Shown: positions 53,304-61,873 of the stretch, one piece after another
Layout of the letters: the number at the start of each line of letters is the position of its first letter
Position numbering within the stretch: the stretch's first letter is position 1
Source: a virus
IMG/VR virus record: IMGVR_UViG_3300042486_001390
Location: 1-64,000 of that record
Strand: one strand, 5' to 3'
Length of the DNA: 64,000 nt
Position numbers and translations under genes: made by a program
The notes under the pieces: generated by a model
The model's input: only the letters and a program-made list of their open reading frames with translations
What the model was told of the DNA's origin: nothing
Database searches by the model: none

Positions 53304-54341
53304 TCCAGAAGACATAACATAACTGGTAACAGTAGCTTCAAAAAAGTTCGACTTAGTGTGACCTTCTCCTTGAGTATCAGAGAATTTCTCTAAATGGGAA
53401 TAGGGAGATTTTTTGTATTTATCTTCAGTAAAAATTGGATTTAAACCAATAGCTTTTAGTCGAATATTGGCAAGGTATTTGGTATATTGATCAGTGCTAT
53501 CTTCTGTAATTCCTAATATTTGATTGCCGACAATATGATTAGTCCATTTGATTTCCTGCTCAACTGCACAATAAAATAAATTTTCTATTTCTTGTTTGCT
53601 ATAAGAGAAAACATTCATCGCTTCAACAATTAACTTTTGATATAATCGGACGTGGCTTAATTCGTCTCGATTAATCATCCTAAAAATATCGGCAGAACCA
53701 GGCATTAATTGTCGAGAAGCAAGATTGTAAAAGAATACAAATCCATTATAAAAATACAAACTTTCTAGCAGATAATCAGCGAGAAGGGCGATAAAATAGC
53801 TTTCAGTAGTTTGTTTATTGATATATTGCTGATAAAGATTAGCAATAAATTCACAGCGATCCTTAAGAACTTTATCGGTGCGCCATAAATCATAAATTTC
53901 AGCCCTTTTGTTTGAGGGAATAATAGTCTCAATCAAGTATTGATAACTTTGATTGTGCATAGCCTCTTGAGAGATTTGTTCTGCCATACAAAGGCTAATC
54001 TCTGGGGCTGTGACACAAGATTTTAAGTGAGGAATGTTACAGGTTTGTACAGAATCAAGAAAAGTTAGATAAGACAAAATACCATCATAGGCACGTCTTT
54101 CGTCAAGGGTTAAATTATTATAATCAGTTATATCTTGAGTAATATCTATTTTTTGCGGGATCCAAAAATTTTCACGCATCTGTTGATATAAACCTACAGC
54201 CCAAGCGTAGCGGACATCATTTAATTGCATTAGGTTGGTAGTGTTACCAAACCAGATAGATCGAGTTTCAGTCGCATCATCTCCTGATGGATTAAAGATC
54301 GGGGAAATGGGCATTTTATTGTTAAGACTGATCAATGACAT
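53280..54341 (-). CDS. nrdB: Ribonucleotide reductase, class Ia beta subunit
   Basis: A 353-residue protein. Diiron ligands Asp96, Glu126, His129 and later EL(S)H residues, with the radical tyrosine at Tyr133 in SQEAMHNQSYQYL. MINRDELSHVRLY gives the second iron ligand pair. The C-terminus (SSGLTGWDDI) is the tail that docks on NrdA. It makes deoxynucleotides for phage replication. Separated from nrdA by two small membrane protein genes. Confidence 0.95.
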   Translation of the reverse strand: MSLISLNNKMPISPIFNPSGDDATETRSIWFGNTTNLMQLNDVRYAWAVGLYQQMRENFWIPQKIDITQDITDYNNLTLDERRAYDGILSYLTFLDSVQTCNIPHLKSCVTAPEISLCMAEQISQEAMHNQSYQYLIETIIPSNKRAEIYDLWRTDKVLKDRCEFIANLYQQYINKQTTESYFIALLADYLLESLYFYNGFVFFYNLASRQLMPGSADIFRMINRDELSHVRLYQKLIVEAMNVFSYSKQEIENLFYCAVEQEIKWTNHIVGNQILGITEDSTDQYTKYLANIRLKAIGLNPIFTEDKYKKSPYSHLEKFSDTQGEGHTKSNFFEATVTSYVMSSGLTGWDDI

Positions 54342-54350
54342 AGTTTTACT

Positions 54351-54632
54351 TTACTTTGGCTCCCAGTCTTTACATTGTACACAAGAAATAGAGGGATTTA
54401 CACTACATTTCAGATTAAAATCTTTATGGGTTTCAGGATTATAATATTTACAAGAACTAATCCGATTATATTCAGCTATTGAATAGCATTTAAATTGTTT
54501 AACCGTGTAGATTAAATTGGTCTTAAATCTAAAAAACACTCTACACACGACAACAGCAAAAATTAAAGCAGTATAAAGTAAAAATATACTTAATACAATA
54601 GTTGCTAGAAAGTTAATAATTATTATTGCCAT
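54351..54632 (-). CDS. Small membrane protein with cysteine-rich tail
   Basis: A 93-residue protein with two hydrophobic segments (about 2-20 and 22-38) and a C-terminal region with paired cysteines (CYSIAEYNRISSCKY, CSVNPSISCVQC). It lies inside the ribonucleotide reductase operon. Function unknown. Confidence 0.55.
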   Translation of the reverse strand: MAIIIINFLATIVLSIFLLYTALIFAVVVCRVFFRFKTNLIYTVKQFKCYSIAEYNRISSCKYYNPETHKDFNLKCSVNPSISCVQCKDWEPK

Positions 54633-54637
54633 GATGA

Positions 54638-54823
54638 TTATTTATTTTTTCGAGTATTGATAAAATCTTCAAGAATTTCAATAAAACATTCAACAAAACC
54701 TTTAAGCCAGCCAATTGTATAAAACGAAATTGAAAAAACAGTTAGGGCAAATATTGTGCTAACTACAAGACCTACAGTACATAAAATTACATTAGAGATA
54801 ATATTCATGATTAATTGGCGCAA
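54638..54823 (-). CDS. Small membrane protein
   Basis: A 61-residue protein with one long hydrophobic helix (IISNVILCTVGLVVSTIFAL) and a basic end. Its start overlaps the stop of nrdA by 13 bases. Function unknown. Confidence 0.5.
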   Translation of the reverse strand: MRQLIMNIISNVILCTVGLVVSTIFALTVFSISFYTIGWLKGFVECFIEILEDFINTRKNK

Positions 54824-57069
54824 CTAGAACAACTATTGTCAGACTCTTTAAAGTTATCCTTTTGAACAGTTCGTACATAATAGACTGCTTTACATCCTGA
54901 TTCCCACGCTAAAACTAGGGTTTCATAAATGTCTTTAGCTGTTAATGCGCGGTTAGGTTCATCAGGAAAATAAACCCCTTGATTAAGGTTGAACAGCAAT
55001 TCCATAGAAATCCCTGTATCAATCCATTTTTGCATTTCAGCAATCGCTTGGACGACAATCTTTTGATCAAGATTTTGATTCTCTTGGTAATACCAAAAGA
55101 AATCCTTAATAAAAGGAGGGCAATTAGGGATAGCACCCTTTGAGTTCTTTTCTGTAAATACCCGCTTAAAAACGGGCAAAACACTGGCAGTGCAACCTTG
55201 AATTAAGGAAGAAGTAGTGTTGGGAGCTACAGCAGCAATATGGGAATTTCTAATGCCAAATTGTTGAATACTTTTGGCTAATTGATGCCATCTCTCTGGT
55301 TGACTAGCATTACTTGAAAAATATTCTACTGGTTTAGCCCCTAATAATTTGCCTTGACTCCATTCACTGTTAGAGAAGGCTTGATAATGTCCACGTTGTT
55401 TAGCTAATTCCATCGAAGCGTAAGTACAAAAATAGCTAATATTTTCAAATAAATCACTGATCCTTGTAAAGTCTTTGTAGGATAATTTCCGTTTAGCTAA
55501 CCAGTCAGCCAATCCGGTGACACCAACTCCAATCGTTCGATATTTATCATTATGTTCTTTAGCCTCGCCAATTGGGGGACAAGTGAGGTCGATAGTATTG
55601 TCAAGCATCCTGACAGCAAGATGACACATTTCTGATAAATTAGTAGGAGTGTCAATGTTAGCAAGATTAAGACTAACTAAATTACAGCAATGGGCTGTTT
55701 TACCCGGTGTGACATTAGAAAAGCTCTCACAGCACAAATTAACTTGAGGGATGTACCCATCATGTTTATTAGGATTAGCGCGATTGATAGTATCTTTGAA
55801 GGCAAGATAGGGCATACCTGTCTCAATTTGAGGGCGCATAACATCTTTAAATAACTCCCTAGCATTAACCTTTTTGTAGAGAGTAATTTTTGTTCCTAGA
55901 CTATCTTCAATTAATTCATAAGCCTCTTCAAATTTGTCCCCCCATAGCTCTGCTAATTCTATCCCTAGTTTTATCCGAACTTCATAAGGATCAACTAATG
56001 TCCACTCGGCTTTATTTATTACCCGACGCATAAATTCATCGGTGATAACTAATTGGGGAAAAATATCATAAGCTTTGCGTCTTTGATCACCGTTTTCTGT
56101 TTGCATTTCCAGAAATTCTGGCACATCTAAATGCCAGATGTCAACACCGATAGTTACTGCCCCGGCGCGTTTTCCCCCCTGATTTACTGCAATAGCTGTA
56201 TCGTTGAGTAATTTAATCCAAGGAATAATCCCACCAGAAGCGTTAGCTTTCCCCATAACCGAGCTACCAGTGGCACGGATTCTACTCACATTCACCCCGA
56301 CACCGCCACCATTCTTGGAGATGCGAGCAGTATTAGTAATCTCGCTAAAAATACTCTCTAGATTGTCTTCCATTGCTACGATGAAGCAACTACTTAAAGA
56401 ACCATTAGGGGTTCTTAAATTGCCTAAAATTGGGGTAGCTAGAGAAATTTTTCTTTGGGCTATGGCTAGGTAGATTTGATAAGCAAAACGTAATCTATTT
56501 TCTGGTTTTTCTACACTTGCAAGTAATAAAGCGCAAGCTAAGAAAGCTTCTTGAGGTAATTCACAATCAAGTAAATACCTTTTTGACAGCATGATCGCAC
56601 CAGCATAGTCAAAATCTTTATCGTATTCTGGGTATATCCACTCTCCCGCAATTTCTAAATCTTTTTCATCATAGATTTCTGTGATTTTTGGATCATAAAC
56701 ACCCCTTTTTACCTGCCACTGGACATATTTAGCGTAGTCGGTTCCTTCTAATCTTCTGAAAACCGTGCGAGATAAATAGCCGCCAAATTCTCTTTTAATC
56801 CTTGTATCTTTCCATAATCCCCAGATGTGAAGTCTTCCGGCTACATACTTCCAATCGGTTTCTTCTACACAAAACAATTGTGTGGCAACATTAATTAAAT
56901 TTTCTTGAATTTCCCTAGTGGTAATCCCATCTCGTAATCGAGAAGTTAATCCTGATTCTAAAGCGAGGGGATTGACATCTAACCCTTCACACGCCCATTC
57001 AACTACTCGCCGAATTTTGGTAATGTCTAAGGGACGAGTTTCTCCACTTCTTTGAATTACGTTAATCAT
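54811..57069 (-). CDS. nrdA: Ribonucleotide reductase, class Ia alpha subunit
   Basis: About 752 residues from the ATG at 57069, which follows CAGGAGTAACCAA; the longer frame is an upstream extension. An ATP-cone is at the N-terminus (VIQRSGETRPLDITKIRRVV). NGSLSSCFIVAMEDN, NLCCESFSNV (active-site Asn-Cys-Glu) and AAVAPNTTSSLIQG are standard NrdA motifs, and the C-terminus ends SCSSCAN, the thiol pair that re-reduces the enzyme. With NrdB it supplies dNTPs during infection. Confidence 0.95.
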   Translation of the reverse strand: MINVIQRSGETRPLDITKIRRVVEWACEGLDVNPLALESGLTSRLRDGITTREIQENLINVATQLFCVEETDWKYVAGRLHIWGLWKDTRIKREFGGYLSRTVFRRLEGTDYAKYVQWQVKRGVYDPKITEIYDEKDLEIAGEWIYPEYDKDFDYAGAIMLSKRYLLDCELPQEAFLACALLLASVEKPENRLRFAYQIYLAIAQRKISLATPILGNLRTPNGSLSSCFIVAMEDNLESIFSEITNTARISKNGGGVGVNVSRIRATGSSVMGKANASGGIIPWIKLLNDTAIAVNQGGKRAGAVTIGVDIWHLDVPEFLEMQTENGDQRRKAYDIFPQLVITDEFMRRVINKAEWTLVDPYEVRIKLGIELAELWGDKFEEAYELIEDSLGTKITLYKKVNARELFKDVMRPQIETGMPYLAFKDTINRANPNKHDGYIPQVNLCCESFSNVTPGKTAHCCNLVSLNLANIDTPTNLSEMCHLAVRMLDNTIDLTCPPIGEAKEHNDKYRTIGVGVTGLADWLAKRKLSYKDFTRISDLFENISYFCTYASMELAKQRGHYQAFSNSEWSQGKLLGAKPVEYFSSNASQPERWHQLAKSIQQFGIRNSHIAAVAPNTTSSLIQGCTASVLPVFKRVFTEKNSKGAIPNCPPFIKDFFWYYQENQNLDQKIVVQAIAEMQKWIDTGISMELLFNLNQGVYFPDEPNRALTAKDIYETLVLAWESGCKAVYYVRTVQKDNFKESDNSCSSCAN

Positions 57070-57113
57070 TTGGTTACTCCTGATTTTTAATTTTACTTTA
57101 ATAATCCTAGCGT

Positions 57114-57341
57114 TCATTCGATATTAGGACGGTCATTTTCTTCTGATTTTTCGTAAGTCGCTTCTATAGCTTTATCAATCCAAGCATTGATTTGATCATG
57201 CCTAATTTCTCCATAATCGGTTTCATCGTAAACTTCATTTTCACTTTTAATTCCTATATTTGAATAAAGTAATAAGAAATTGTATAAATCAATTTCGTTG
57301 ACCGATTGTATTAACTCTGTAAGAACTTGTTTAGCGTCCAT
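57114..57341 (-). CDS. Small hypothetical protein
   Basis: A 75-residue acidic helical protein directly upstream of nrdA in the same operon, 45 bases from the nrdA ATG. Function unknown. Confidence 0.5.
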   Translation of the reverse strand: MDAKQVLTELIQSVNEIDLYNFLLLYSNIGIKSENEVYDETDYGEIRHDQINAWIDKAIEATYEKSEENDRPNIE

Positions 57342-57377
57342 TGTTATTTATCTTGAGTGTAATTTAATTTGAAGTAA

Positions 57378-57776
57378 TTACATCTTTGTCGGTTGCCAAT
57401 TGATTGATATTCTCAGTCTATCATAAGTTCCAGCTTTTATAAAGCCACACTCTTCTAAATATTCTATTAAAGGTTTAATTCGTGTTCTAGGAAACCCTAG
57501 AGTGTCAGCTAATTCTGTAATATTAATCATTGTAAATTTGCCGTTATTTTTTTCTTTTATTGACTTTGCAGTAGATATAATGATCTGTCCTTTTATAGCC
57601 AAATAAGCTTTTAAGTTGCCATAATATTGTTGTCCTCTTGCTGTCTTTAAAGAGTTAATTATAGCAGTCTCATTGCCGTTAAAACACAGGTTGCAAGGAT
57701 TAACATAGCAAGGGCATTTATACAGATAAGTGCCGTCGGGAAAGGATTGTCCTTTTGGGATGATTTGTGTTGGCAT
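57378..57776 (-). CDS. Winged-helix protein with cysteine-rich head
   Basis: A 132-residue protein. YKCPCYVNPCNLCF near residue 18-31 could hold a metal. FTMINITELADTLGFPRTRI and PLIEYLEECGFIKAG form a winged helix. It starts at the last base of the thymidylate-synthase-like gene. Possible regulator of the nucleotide metabolism operon. Confidence 0.6.
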   Translation of the reverse strand: MPTQIIPKGQSFPDGTYLYKCPCYVNPCNLCFNGNETAIINSLKTARGQQYYGNLKAYLAIKGQIIISTAKSIKEKNNGKFTMINITELADTLGFPRTRIKPLIEYLEECGFIKAGTYDRLRISINWQPTKM

Positions 57777-59375
57777 TTATTTATCCTGAATGTAATTTGT
57801 TTTTAGTTGAGATGCCCGTTCAATTTCTCTAGCTAGGTAGCCGATATGAAAAGATTGAATACTGGGACAATCGGCAATTATTTGACGGATTAGCTTCAAA
57901 GGATTCTTACCTTCCCATTTTCCCACAAATTCACCGTTAGGGTTTAGCTGACTGACTGTGATATTATTACTATCTGTTTCCACTAAAAAGTTACCAGCAG
58001 GATCACTGTAGCCTCGAAACTCTTGACTAATAATTGATTGGTATTGATTGTTAATTAACTGTTCTACATTTTCCCAACAGTCATCGTAAATATGGGCTGA
58101 TTGACTAATGGTAATCAGTGGACCCATTGATAAATCGTAGTCAGACTGCCTAGCAATTTCATCTCTGATATGACGCTGTAAAGCCCGTAATCCCATTGCA
58201 TTAGCTGGCCAAGCGGAAAACATATCATTACTTCTAAAGGTAGCTGTTAAAGACAGTTCATTATCTACTACTCTTACCCAGATATGATTGAGACAGGGAG
58301 ATCCGCTGTGATTATGATCTGAATCGCCTACCGAGCGGCCTCCTCGGTCAATAGAATTTGGTACTATTTCCCACCCGTCAGAATCGAAAAAAAACTCGTT
58401 TGATCGGGAAAACTCACTTTTTAAAGCCAAGCTGTAACATCCACTGGTAAGACTTTGGGGGTTGCCACTCCCGCTATCCCAAAGGGACATAACGGCACTA
58501 GCTGAGTCATTTTCTTCAATCAATTTGTTGATAACTGCTTTAATCTGGTCTTGACCAAACCAAGAGCGTAATCTTTGACCATAGGTATATTTAACCCCCT
58601 CCCTATAATCAGCATCATCAAGTATTTGTGGGATATAGTTCTTTAGATATTCTCTATCTAAAGGTAAGTAATTAGGTTCTGGAAAATAAAAATCTTCTGG
58701 TTCATCGGTAACTATCGCCATTAGGTCGATTAACTCTTGCCATTTACCATCATACCCAGTAGGTCTGATAGTGCCAATAGTTTTGATTCTTTGCAGTATT
58801 TTTATCCAAGTTTCAGCAATGGTTTTACCTTCAATCCGATGACCATATCGTGAACCGGGTTTTACTTCTGATGTAGGTTCATTGTAGGGAAAAACCATCG
58901 GTTCTGCCCACAAACCAAAGTTTCCTACTTCTACTATTGATTTTATATCTATATCCCGTTCAAGATTTGGTATTAAAATCACAGAATATCGTAATTGATT
59001 TAAAACTTCTAAAGGAATATTTATATCAATATATCCTTTCACTAAAGAATCAATTACCCAACACTCTTTCCCTACATAATTCTTCCCTCTATAAACCCCA
59101 TTTTTAAAGAAGTCTTTTAGACATTGAACGCTACCAGAATTTTTGTCTTCTTGGGTTGAATCCATTACAACAAGATAACGAACGTGGGGATTAGCTAACA
59201 AATTGCGAACCAGAAAGTTAATTCCCCTTGATGCGCTATAGAGGTTCCCGATCACAGCATAATCAGAAGGATCAAGTTTTGCGGCTACCGACTTAGCAGG
59301 AGTCCATCCTGTACAGATAGCAATATAGCCACTGCCTAAAATCAACTGATTGGGCTTGTAGATTGCATTAAACAT
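57777..59375 (-). CDS. Thymidylate-synthase-like protein with extra N-terminal domain
   Basis: A 532-residue protein. Residues 1-160 (SGYIAICTGWTPAKSVAAKL, YAVIGNLYSASRGINFLVRN) resemble the DUF4346/MtrA-like domain found in cyanobacterial and archaeal proteins linked to thymidylate synthase. Residues 260-450 carry YTYGQRLRSWFGQDQ, SGSPCLNHIWVRV (candidate catalytic Cys near 358) and SLTATFRSNDMFSAWPANAM, the RSxD...N pattern of thymidylate synthase and dCMP hydroxymethylase. It may make dTMP or a modified pyrimidine nucleotide for phage DNA. The exact product cannot be read from the sequence. Confidence 0.75.
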   Translation of the reverse strand: MFNAIYKPNQLILGSGYIAICTGWTPAKSVAAKLDPSDYAVIGNLYSASRGINFLVRNLLANPHVRYLVVMDSTQEDKNSGSVQCLKDFFKNGVYRGKNYVGKECWVIDSLVKGYIDINIPLEVLNQLRYSVILIPNLERDIDIKSIVEVGNFGLWAEPMVFPYNEPTSEVKPGSRYGHRIEGKTIAETWIKILQRIKTIGTIRPTGYDGKWQELIDLMAIVTDEPEDFYFPEPNYLPLDREYLKNYIPQILDDADYREGVKYTYGQRLRSWFGQDQIKAVINKLIEENDSASAVMSLWDSGSGNPQSLTSGCYSLALKSEFSRSNEFFFDSDGWEIVPNSIDRGGRSVGDSDHNHSGSPCLNHIWVRVVDNELSLTATFRSNDMFSAWPANAMGLRALQRHIRDEIARQSDYDLSMGPLITISQSAHIYDDCWENVEQLINNQYQSIISQEFRGYSDPAGNFLVETDSNNITVSQLNPNGEFVGKWEGKNPLKLIRQIIADCPSIQSFHIGYLAREIERASQLKTNYIQDK

Positions 59376-59511
59376 TGGCTTTTCCTTTTTCTTTAATATT
59401 GGGTTGCTTCCAAGTTTCTATTTCTTTCAGAAATAAATCAGATTTAGGTTTCCAATTTTCTATTTCTTCTAGAAGCAAGTCCAGTTTTGCGTTGATTTCT
59501 TCAAGAGTCAT
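59368..59511 (-). CDS. Short coiled-coil peptide coupled to the TS-like gene
   Basis: A 47-residue frame (ATG at 59511 after a GAGGT box): TLEEINAKLDLLLEEIENWK then a near-repeat FLKEIETWKQPNIKE. Its stop overlaps the TS-like start by eight bases, a translational-coupling geometry. A helical repeat encoded in duplicate DNA. Function unknown. Confidence 0.5.
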   Translation of the reverse strand: MTLEEINAKLDLLLEEIENWKPKSDLFLKEIETWKQPNIKEKGKANV

Positions 59512-59534
59512 AATTGATTTTACCTCTACTTTGT

Positions 59535-59720
59535 TCAAGAGATTTTATTTCTGCTAATGTTTTTTTTGATTGATTCTTTTTCATTGGCAAGCAATTCTCT
59601 TACTTTTTGAAAAAGAATCAATATTCTTTTGTCAATTTCTGTGATAGTTATAAGTCCCTCTTTATTTGAGAATTTTTTACGAAAAGCAAATATTAGGGAT
59701 GCTATCAGAAACTTTAACAA
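59535..59720 (-). CDS. Small membrane-anchored coiled coil
   Basis: A 61-residue protein with an N-terminal hydrophobic segment (LKFLIASLIFAF) and a charged helix (IDKRILILFQKVRELLANEK). The start overlaps the upstream gene by seven bases. Function unknown. Confidence 0.45.
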   Translation of the reverse strand: MLKFLIASLIFAFRKKFSNKEGLITITEIDKRILILFQKVRELLANEKESIKKNISRNKIS

Positions 59721-60010
59721 ATATACGAAAGGTTTAGAGGAGGAGATGCGGGATGAGGTCTAACAAATACATGATGTACCAATCCAGCTAGTTGATAAGT
59801 TCCAATGTATTGTCCTTTTTTATCTATCAAATCGTCATCAGTACAGTAAGTCAAAATATCAAAAATCCTCTTAGGTTCTTCTGTTTCTACTAATGCCCAA
59901 AGTGTAGGAATATTATTCTGCAACTGAACGCATAATATCTTTGCGTTTAAAGGCATTTCGATCTCGTGACAAGAAGTTGTATCTATAGGGTACTTCCAGA
60001 TGGTTCTCAT
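59714..60010 (-). CDS. DUF7352-like small protein
   Basis: A 98-residue protein: MRTIWKYPIDTTSCHEIEMP then NAKILCVQLQNNIPTLWALV and a HHVFVRP motif near the C-terminus. This order matches small conserved phage proteins (DUF7352 type, memory-based) of unknown function, often close to replication or nucleotide genes. Confidence 0.6.
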   Translation of the reverse strand: MRTIWKYPIDTTSCHEIEMPLNAKILCVQLQNNIPTLWALVETEEPKRIFDILTYCTDDDLIDKKGQYIGTYQLAGLVHHVFVRPHPASPPLNLSYIC

Positions 60011-60065
60011 TGGTTTTTTGGGTTAGTGTACATTGATCCGATAACCGATAACTGGCACTGTAGTA

Positions 60066-60269
60066 TTACTCTGGTTTTTGCCACGGATTATCACCTAATC
60101 CCCATTGATGTTTAAGAAAAGCTTTGTACATATTTTCTCTGACCATCATTTGTTCGTAAAGCTTGATCAGGAAATCCTGCGCTTGCTCCTGACTCATTTT
60201 TTCTACCTGAGTCTGAAAAGAACGAATATTGAACTGCTGTTCTAAAGAAAGTTTGATAGGTTGAGACAT
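60066..60269 (-). CDS. nblA: NblA phycobilisome degradation protein
   Basis: A 67-residue protein, MSQPIKLSLEQQFNIRSFQT, then VEKMSQEQAQDFLIKLYEQM and MVRENMYKAFLKHQWGLG. This is the complete helical NblA signature (QQF...R, SQEQAQ, LYEQMMVRE). NblA bridges phycobilisomes to the Clp protease and triggers their breakdown during nutrient stress. Phage-borne nblA is known in cyanophages such as Ma-LMM01 and is taken to keep photosynthetic energy balanced or free amino acids in infected cells. An AGGAGTAATGC ribosome binding site precedes the start. Confidence 0.95.
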   Translation of the reverse strand: MSQPIKLSLEQQFNIRSFQTQVEKMSQEQAQDFLIKLYEQMMVRENMYKAFLKHQWGLGDNPWQKPE

Positions 60270-60284
60270 AGCATTACTCCTAAA

Positions 60285-60479
60285 TTAAAATTCAGACTCT
60301 TCTTTTTGAGGTTCAAATCTATTATCAAAGTCTTCCAACGTTTGTTTTAGACAATGATAAAAGCCATTAAATTCGTCAAAAGGTTCCCAGTCTTTTTCGT
60401 GATGTTTGAGTAGCTTTCTTGCCATTTCTGGTTCAATGGGAACATAGATGTAATCTTCTAGCGTGAATTTATCTTCCAC
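60285..60479 (-). CDS. Small acidic protein
   Basis: A 64-residue acidic protein (YVPIEPEMARKLLKHHEKDW). It overlaps the upstream gene by 11 bases and precedes nblA by 15 bases, so it is in the nblA operon. Function unknown. Confidence 0.5.
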   Translation of the reverse strand: MEDKFTLEDYIYVPIEPEMARKLLKHHEKDWEPFDEFNGFYHCLKQTLEDFDNRFEPQKEESEF

Positions 60480-60747
60480 CGCCTAACTCCTCCCAAAAAT
60501 TGTCAAAACAAGTGATTTTCATCTCTAATCTTCTGTCAAATAAATCTTGAAAATTAGGATTATCAATTTCTTTTTTTATTCTATCAGAGTATTCATGTAC
60601 AAAAGAAATAATGTTTTCAAGGCTGATAGCATTGTTAGCTTCATCTTGATAATATTGTTCTTTTTGAGCATCCGACATTTTATCCCAAATTTGACTTCTT
60701 AATTCTATTAAGTCTTTTTTAAGGTTTTTTATTAGATTCGCATCCAT
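60469..60747 (-). CDS. Hypothetical helical protein
   Basis: A 92-residue acidic helical protein (LIELRSQIWDKMSDAQKEQY). In the nblA operon; ribosome binding site AGAGGTGTTATGG. Function unknown. Confidence 0.5.
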   Translation of the reverse strand: MDANLIKNLKKDLIELRSQIWDKMSDAQKEQYYQDEANNAISLENIISFVHEYSDRIKKEIDNPNFQDLFDRRLEMKITCFDNFWEELGGGR

Positions 60748-60770
60748 ACCATAACACCTCTTTTAGATAA

Positions 60771-60956
60771 TTATCTCTTTTTGATCGCCATTTTTTCGAG
60801 TATTAACCGAGTATCTTTTTCTGCCTGAGATTTAGCGTATAAAGCTATAAACTTTAATCCTTTGCGAATAATTTCAGCCCTCGGTAAATTCAACTGCTGA
60901 GATATTTCTTCGAGACATTCTGAGCTTTTCCCACTAATTGAAATTTTGATAATCAT
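60771..60956 (-). CDS. CopG/RHH-like small regulator
   Basis: A 61-residue protein beginning IIKISISGKSSECLEEISQQ then LPRAEIIRKGLKFIALYAKS, a ribbon-helix-helix pattern. Second gene of the leftward operon that continues to nblA and the nucleotide genes, so it may regulate them. Confidence 0.65.
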   Translation of the reverse strand: MIIKISISGKSSECLEEISQQLNLPRAEIIRKGLKFIALYAKSQAEKDTRLILEKMAIKKR

Positions 60957-60966
60957 GTTTTAGCTC

Positions 60967-61170
60967 TTACCGATACTTCTCCACTAAATAATCAATATAC
61001 GATTCTTTGGGGTCTTCTGAGCCTAAATCAACAACCCCCACTAAGTTTCTTGTCCAAGAATCAAGATCGCTTATGTTAGGGAATGAGAGTAGGTGATTTT
61101 TTGCTTTGTCTTTTACTATCGCAATATTTAACATGAAAAATGTTAAATCTATCAGTAATTGTTTTGACAT
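60967..61170 (-). CDS. Small hypothetical protein
   Basis: A 67-residue protein, first gene of the leftward operon, preceded by a good promoter (61207-61235). Helical with a central DLDSWTRNLVGVVDLGS. Function unknown. Confidence 0.5.
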   Translation of the reverse strand: MSKQLLIDLTFFMLNIAIVKDKAKNHLLSFPNISDLDSWTRNLVGVVDLGSEDPKESYIDYLVEKYR

Positions 61171-61206
61171 AATTTTATCTTGTTTCTACAAATTTACCAT
61201 AATTAA

Positions 61207-61235
61207 ACTATATGCCTTCTTACTTGAATTGTCAA
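61207..61235 (-). promoter_or_regulatory. Promoter of the nblA/nucleotide metabolism operon
   Basis: TTGACA (61230-61235), 17 bases, TATAGT (61207-61212) on the minus strand. It overlaps the 5' end of the divergent gene at 61212, so the two transcripts are likely to interfere. Confidence 0.65.
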
Positions 61236-61715
61236 GATAATTTTGATACACTAAGATTAGAAAAATTTATATTAATACAAATGTTCGACAGTGCTATTGG
61301 AGTTGCGGGAAAGTTTCTAGAAAATCCCACAATTAAGGCTAATGCCTCTCTATCCTTTTCCGTGGCTACAGGCTCGACTATAACTACAGATAGCGTAGGC
61401 AATCCGATCATAAGCCCTGCAGCGATGGAATCCGTAGTAATTACCTGTTGGTTGCAACAGTCAAAACCGCCTGTGGCAGAATTACAAGAGGGTAGTTATC
61501 TCGATTGTGAATATTTTGAGGGAAGATTGGTAAAGCCTAAAGATTACCCGCTCCCAGTCAGGACTACAGGGGAACTACAAGTAACAATTAATGGCAGAAT
61601 CGGTCTTGTCAGGCAGTTAAATGTGTTTGAGTCTCCAACAAGTCAACAGTTAGGAATTGCCGCAAAACTAGGACGGAGAATTAAACTTTATGTAAGGTTT
61701 GATCAGGGTAGTTAA
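61212..61715 (+). CDS. Hypothetical protein, possibly structural
   Basis: A 167-residue beta-rich protein; no ribosome binding site precedes the first ATG, and an ATG at 61281 may be the true start. GSTITTDSVGNPIISPAAME and TTGELQVTINGRIGLVRQLN are typical of small virion or connector proteins. The only plus-strand gene among the right-hand minus genes. Confidence 0.55.
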   Translation: MPSYLNCQDNFDTLRLEKFILIQMFDSAIGVAGKFLENPTIKANASLSFSVATGSTITTDSVGNPIISPAAMESVVITCWLQQSKPPVAELQEGSYLDCEYFEGRLVKPKDYPLPVRTTGELQVTINGRIGLVRQLNVFESPTSQQLGIAAKLGRRIKLYVRFDQGS

Positions 61716-61873
61716 GCACCGGAACCTTTTAAGTAGCCGAGGTATCCTGAAACAATTGCCACGATAACATTGCCGTAGGTGTCAGTAGTTTCAGGAGTTA
61801 GAGTGGAATGAATCAGGCAAGCGAAAACAATTAAAACACAGACAATAGACGGGTCTAACTTAAGATATGACAT
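61712..61873 (-). CDS. Holin-like two-helix membrane protein
   Basis: A 53-residue frame: a hydrophobic helix PSIVCVLIVFACLI, a short turn with TLTPETTD, a second helix GNVIVAIVSGYLGYL and a charged end. Size and topology suit a small holin, but no endolysin gene is adjacent. It overlaps the end of rusA by 14 bases and ends four bases from the convergent plus gene. Confidence 0.5.
   Translation of the reverse strand: MSYLKLDPSIVCVLIVFACLIHSTLTPETTDTYGNVIVAIVSGYLGYLKGSGA

Noticed and set aside
59375-59557. 60-residue plus frame
   Set aside because: Antisense to a 47-residue minus frame that has a ribosome binding site and couples to the TS-like gene.
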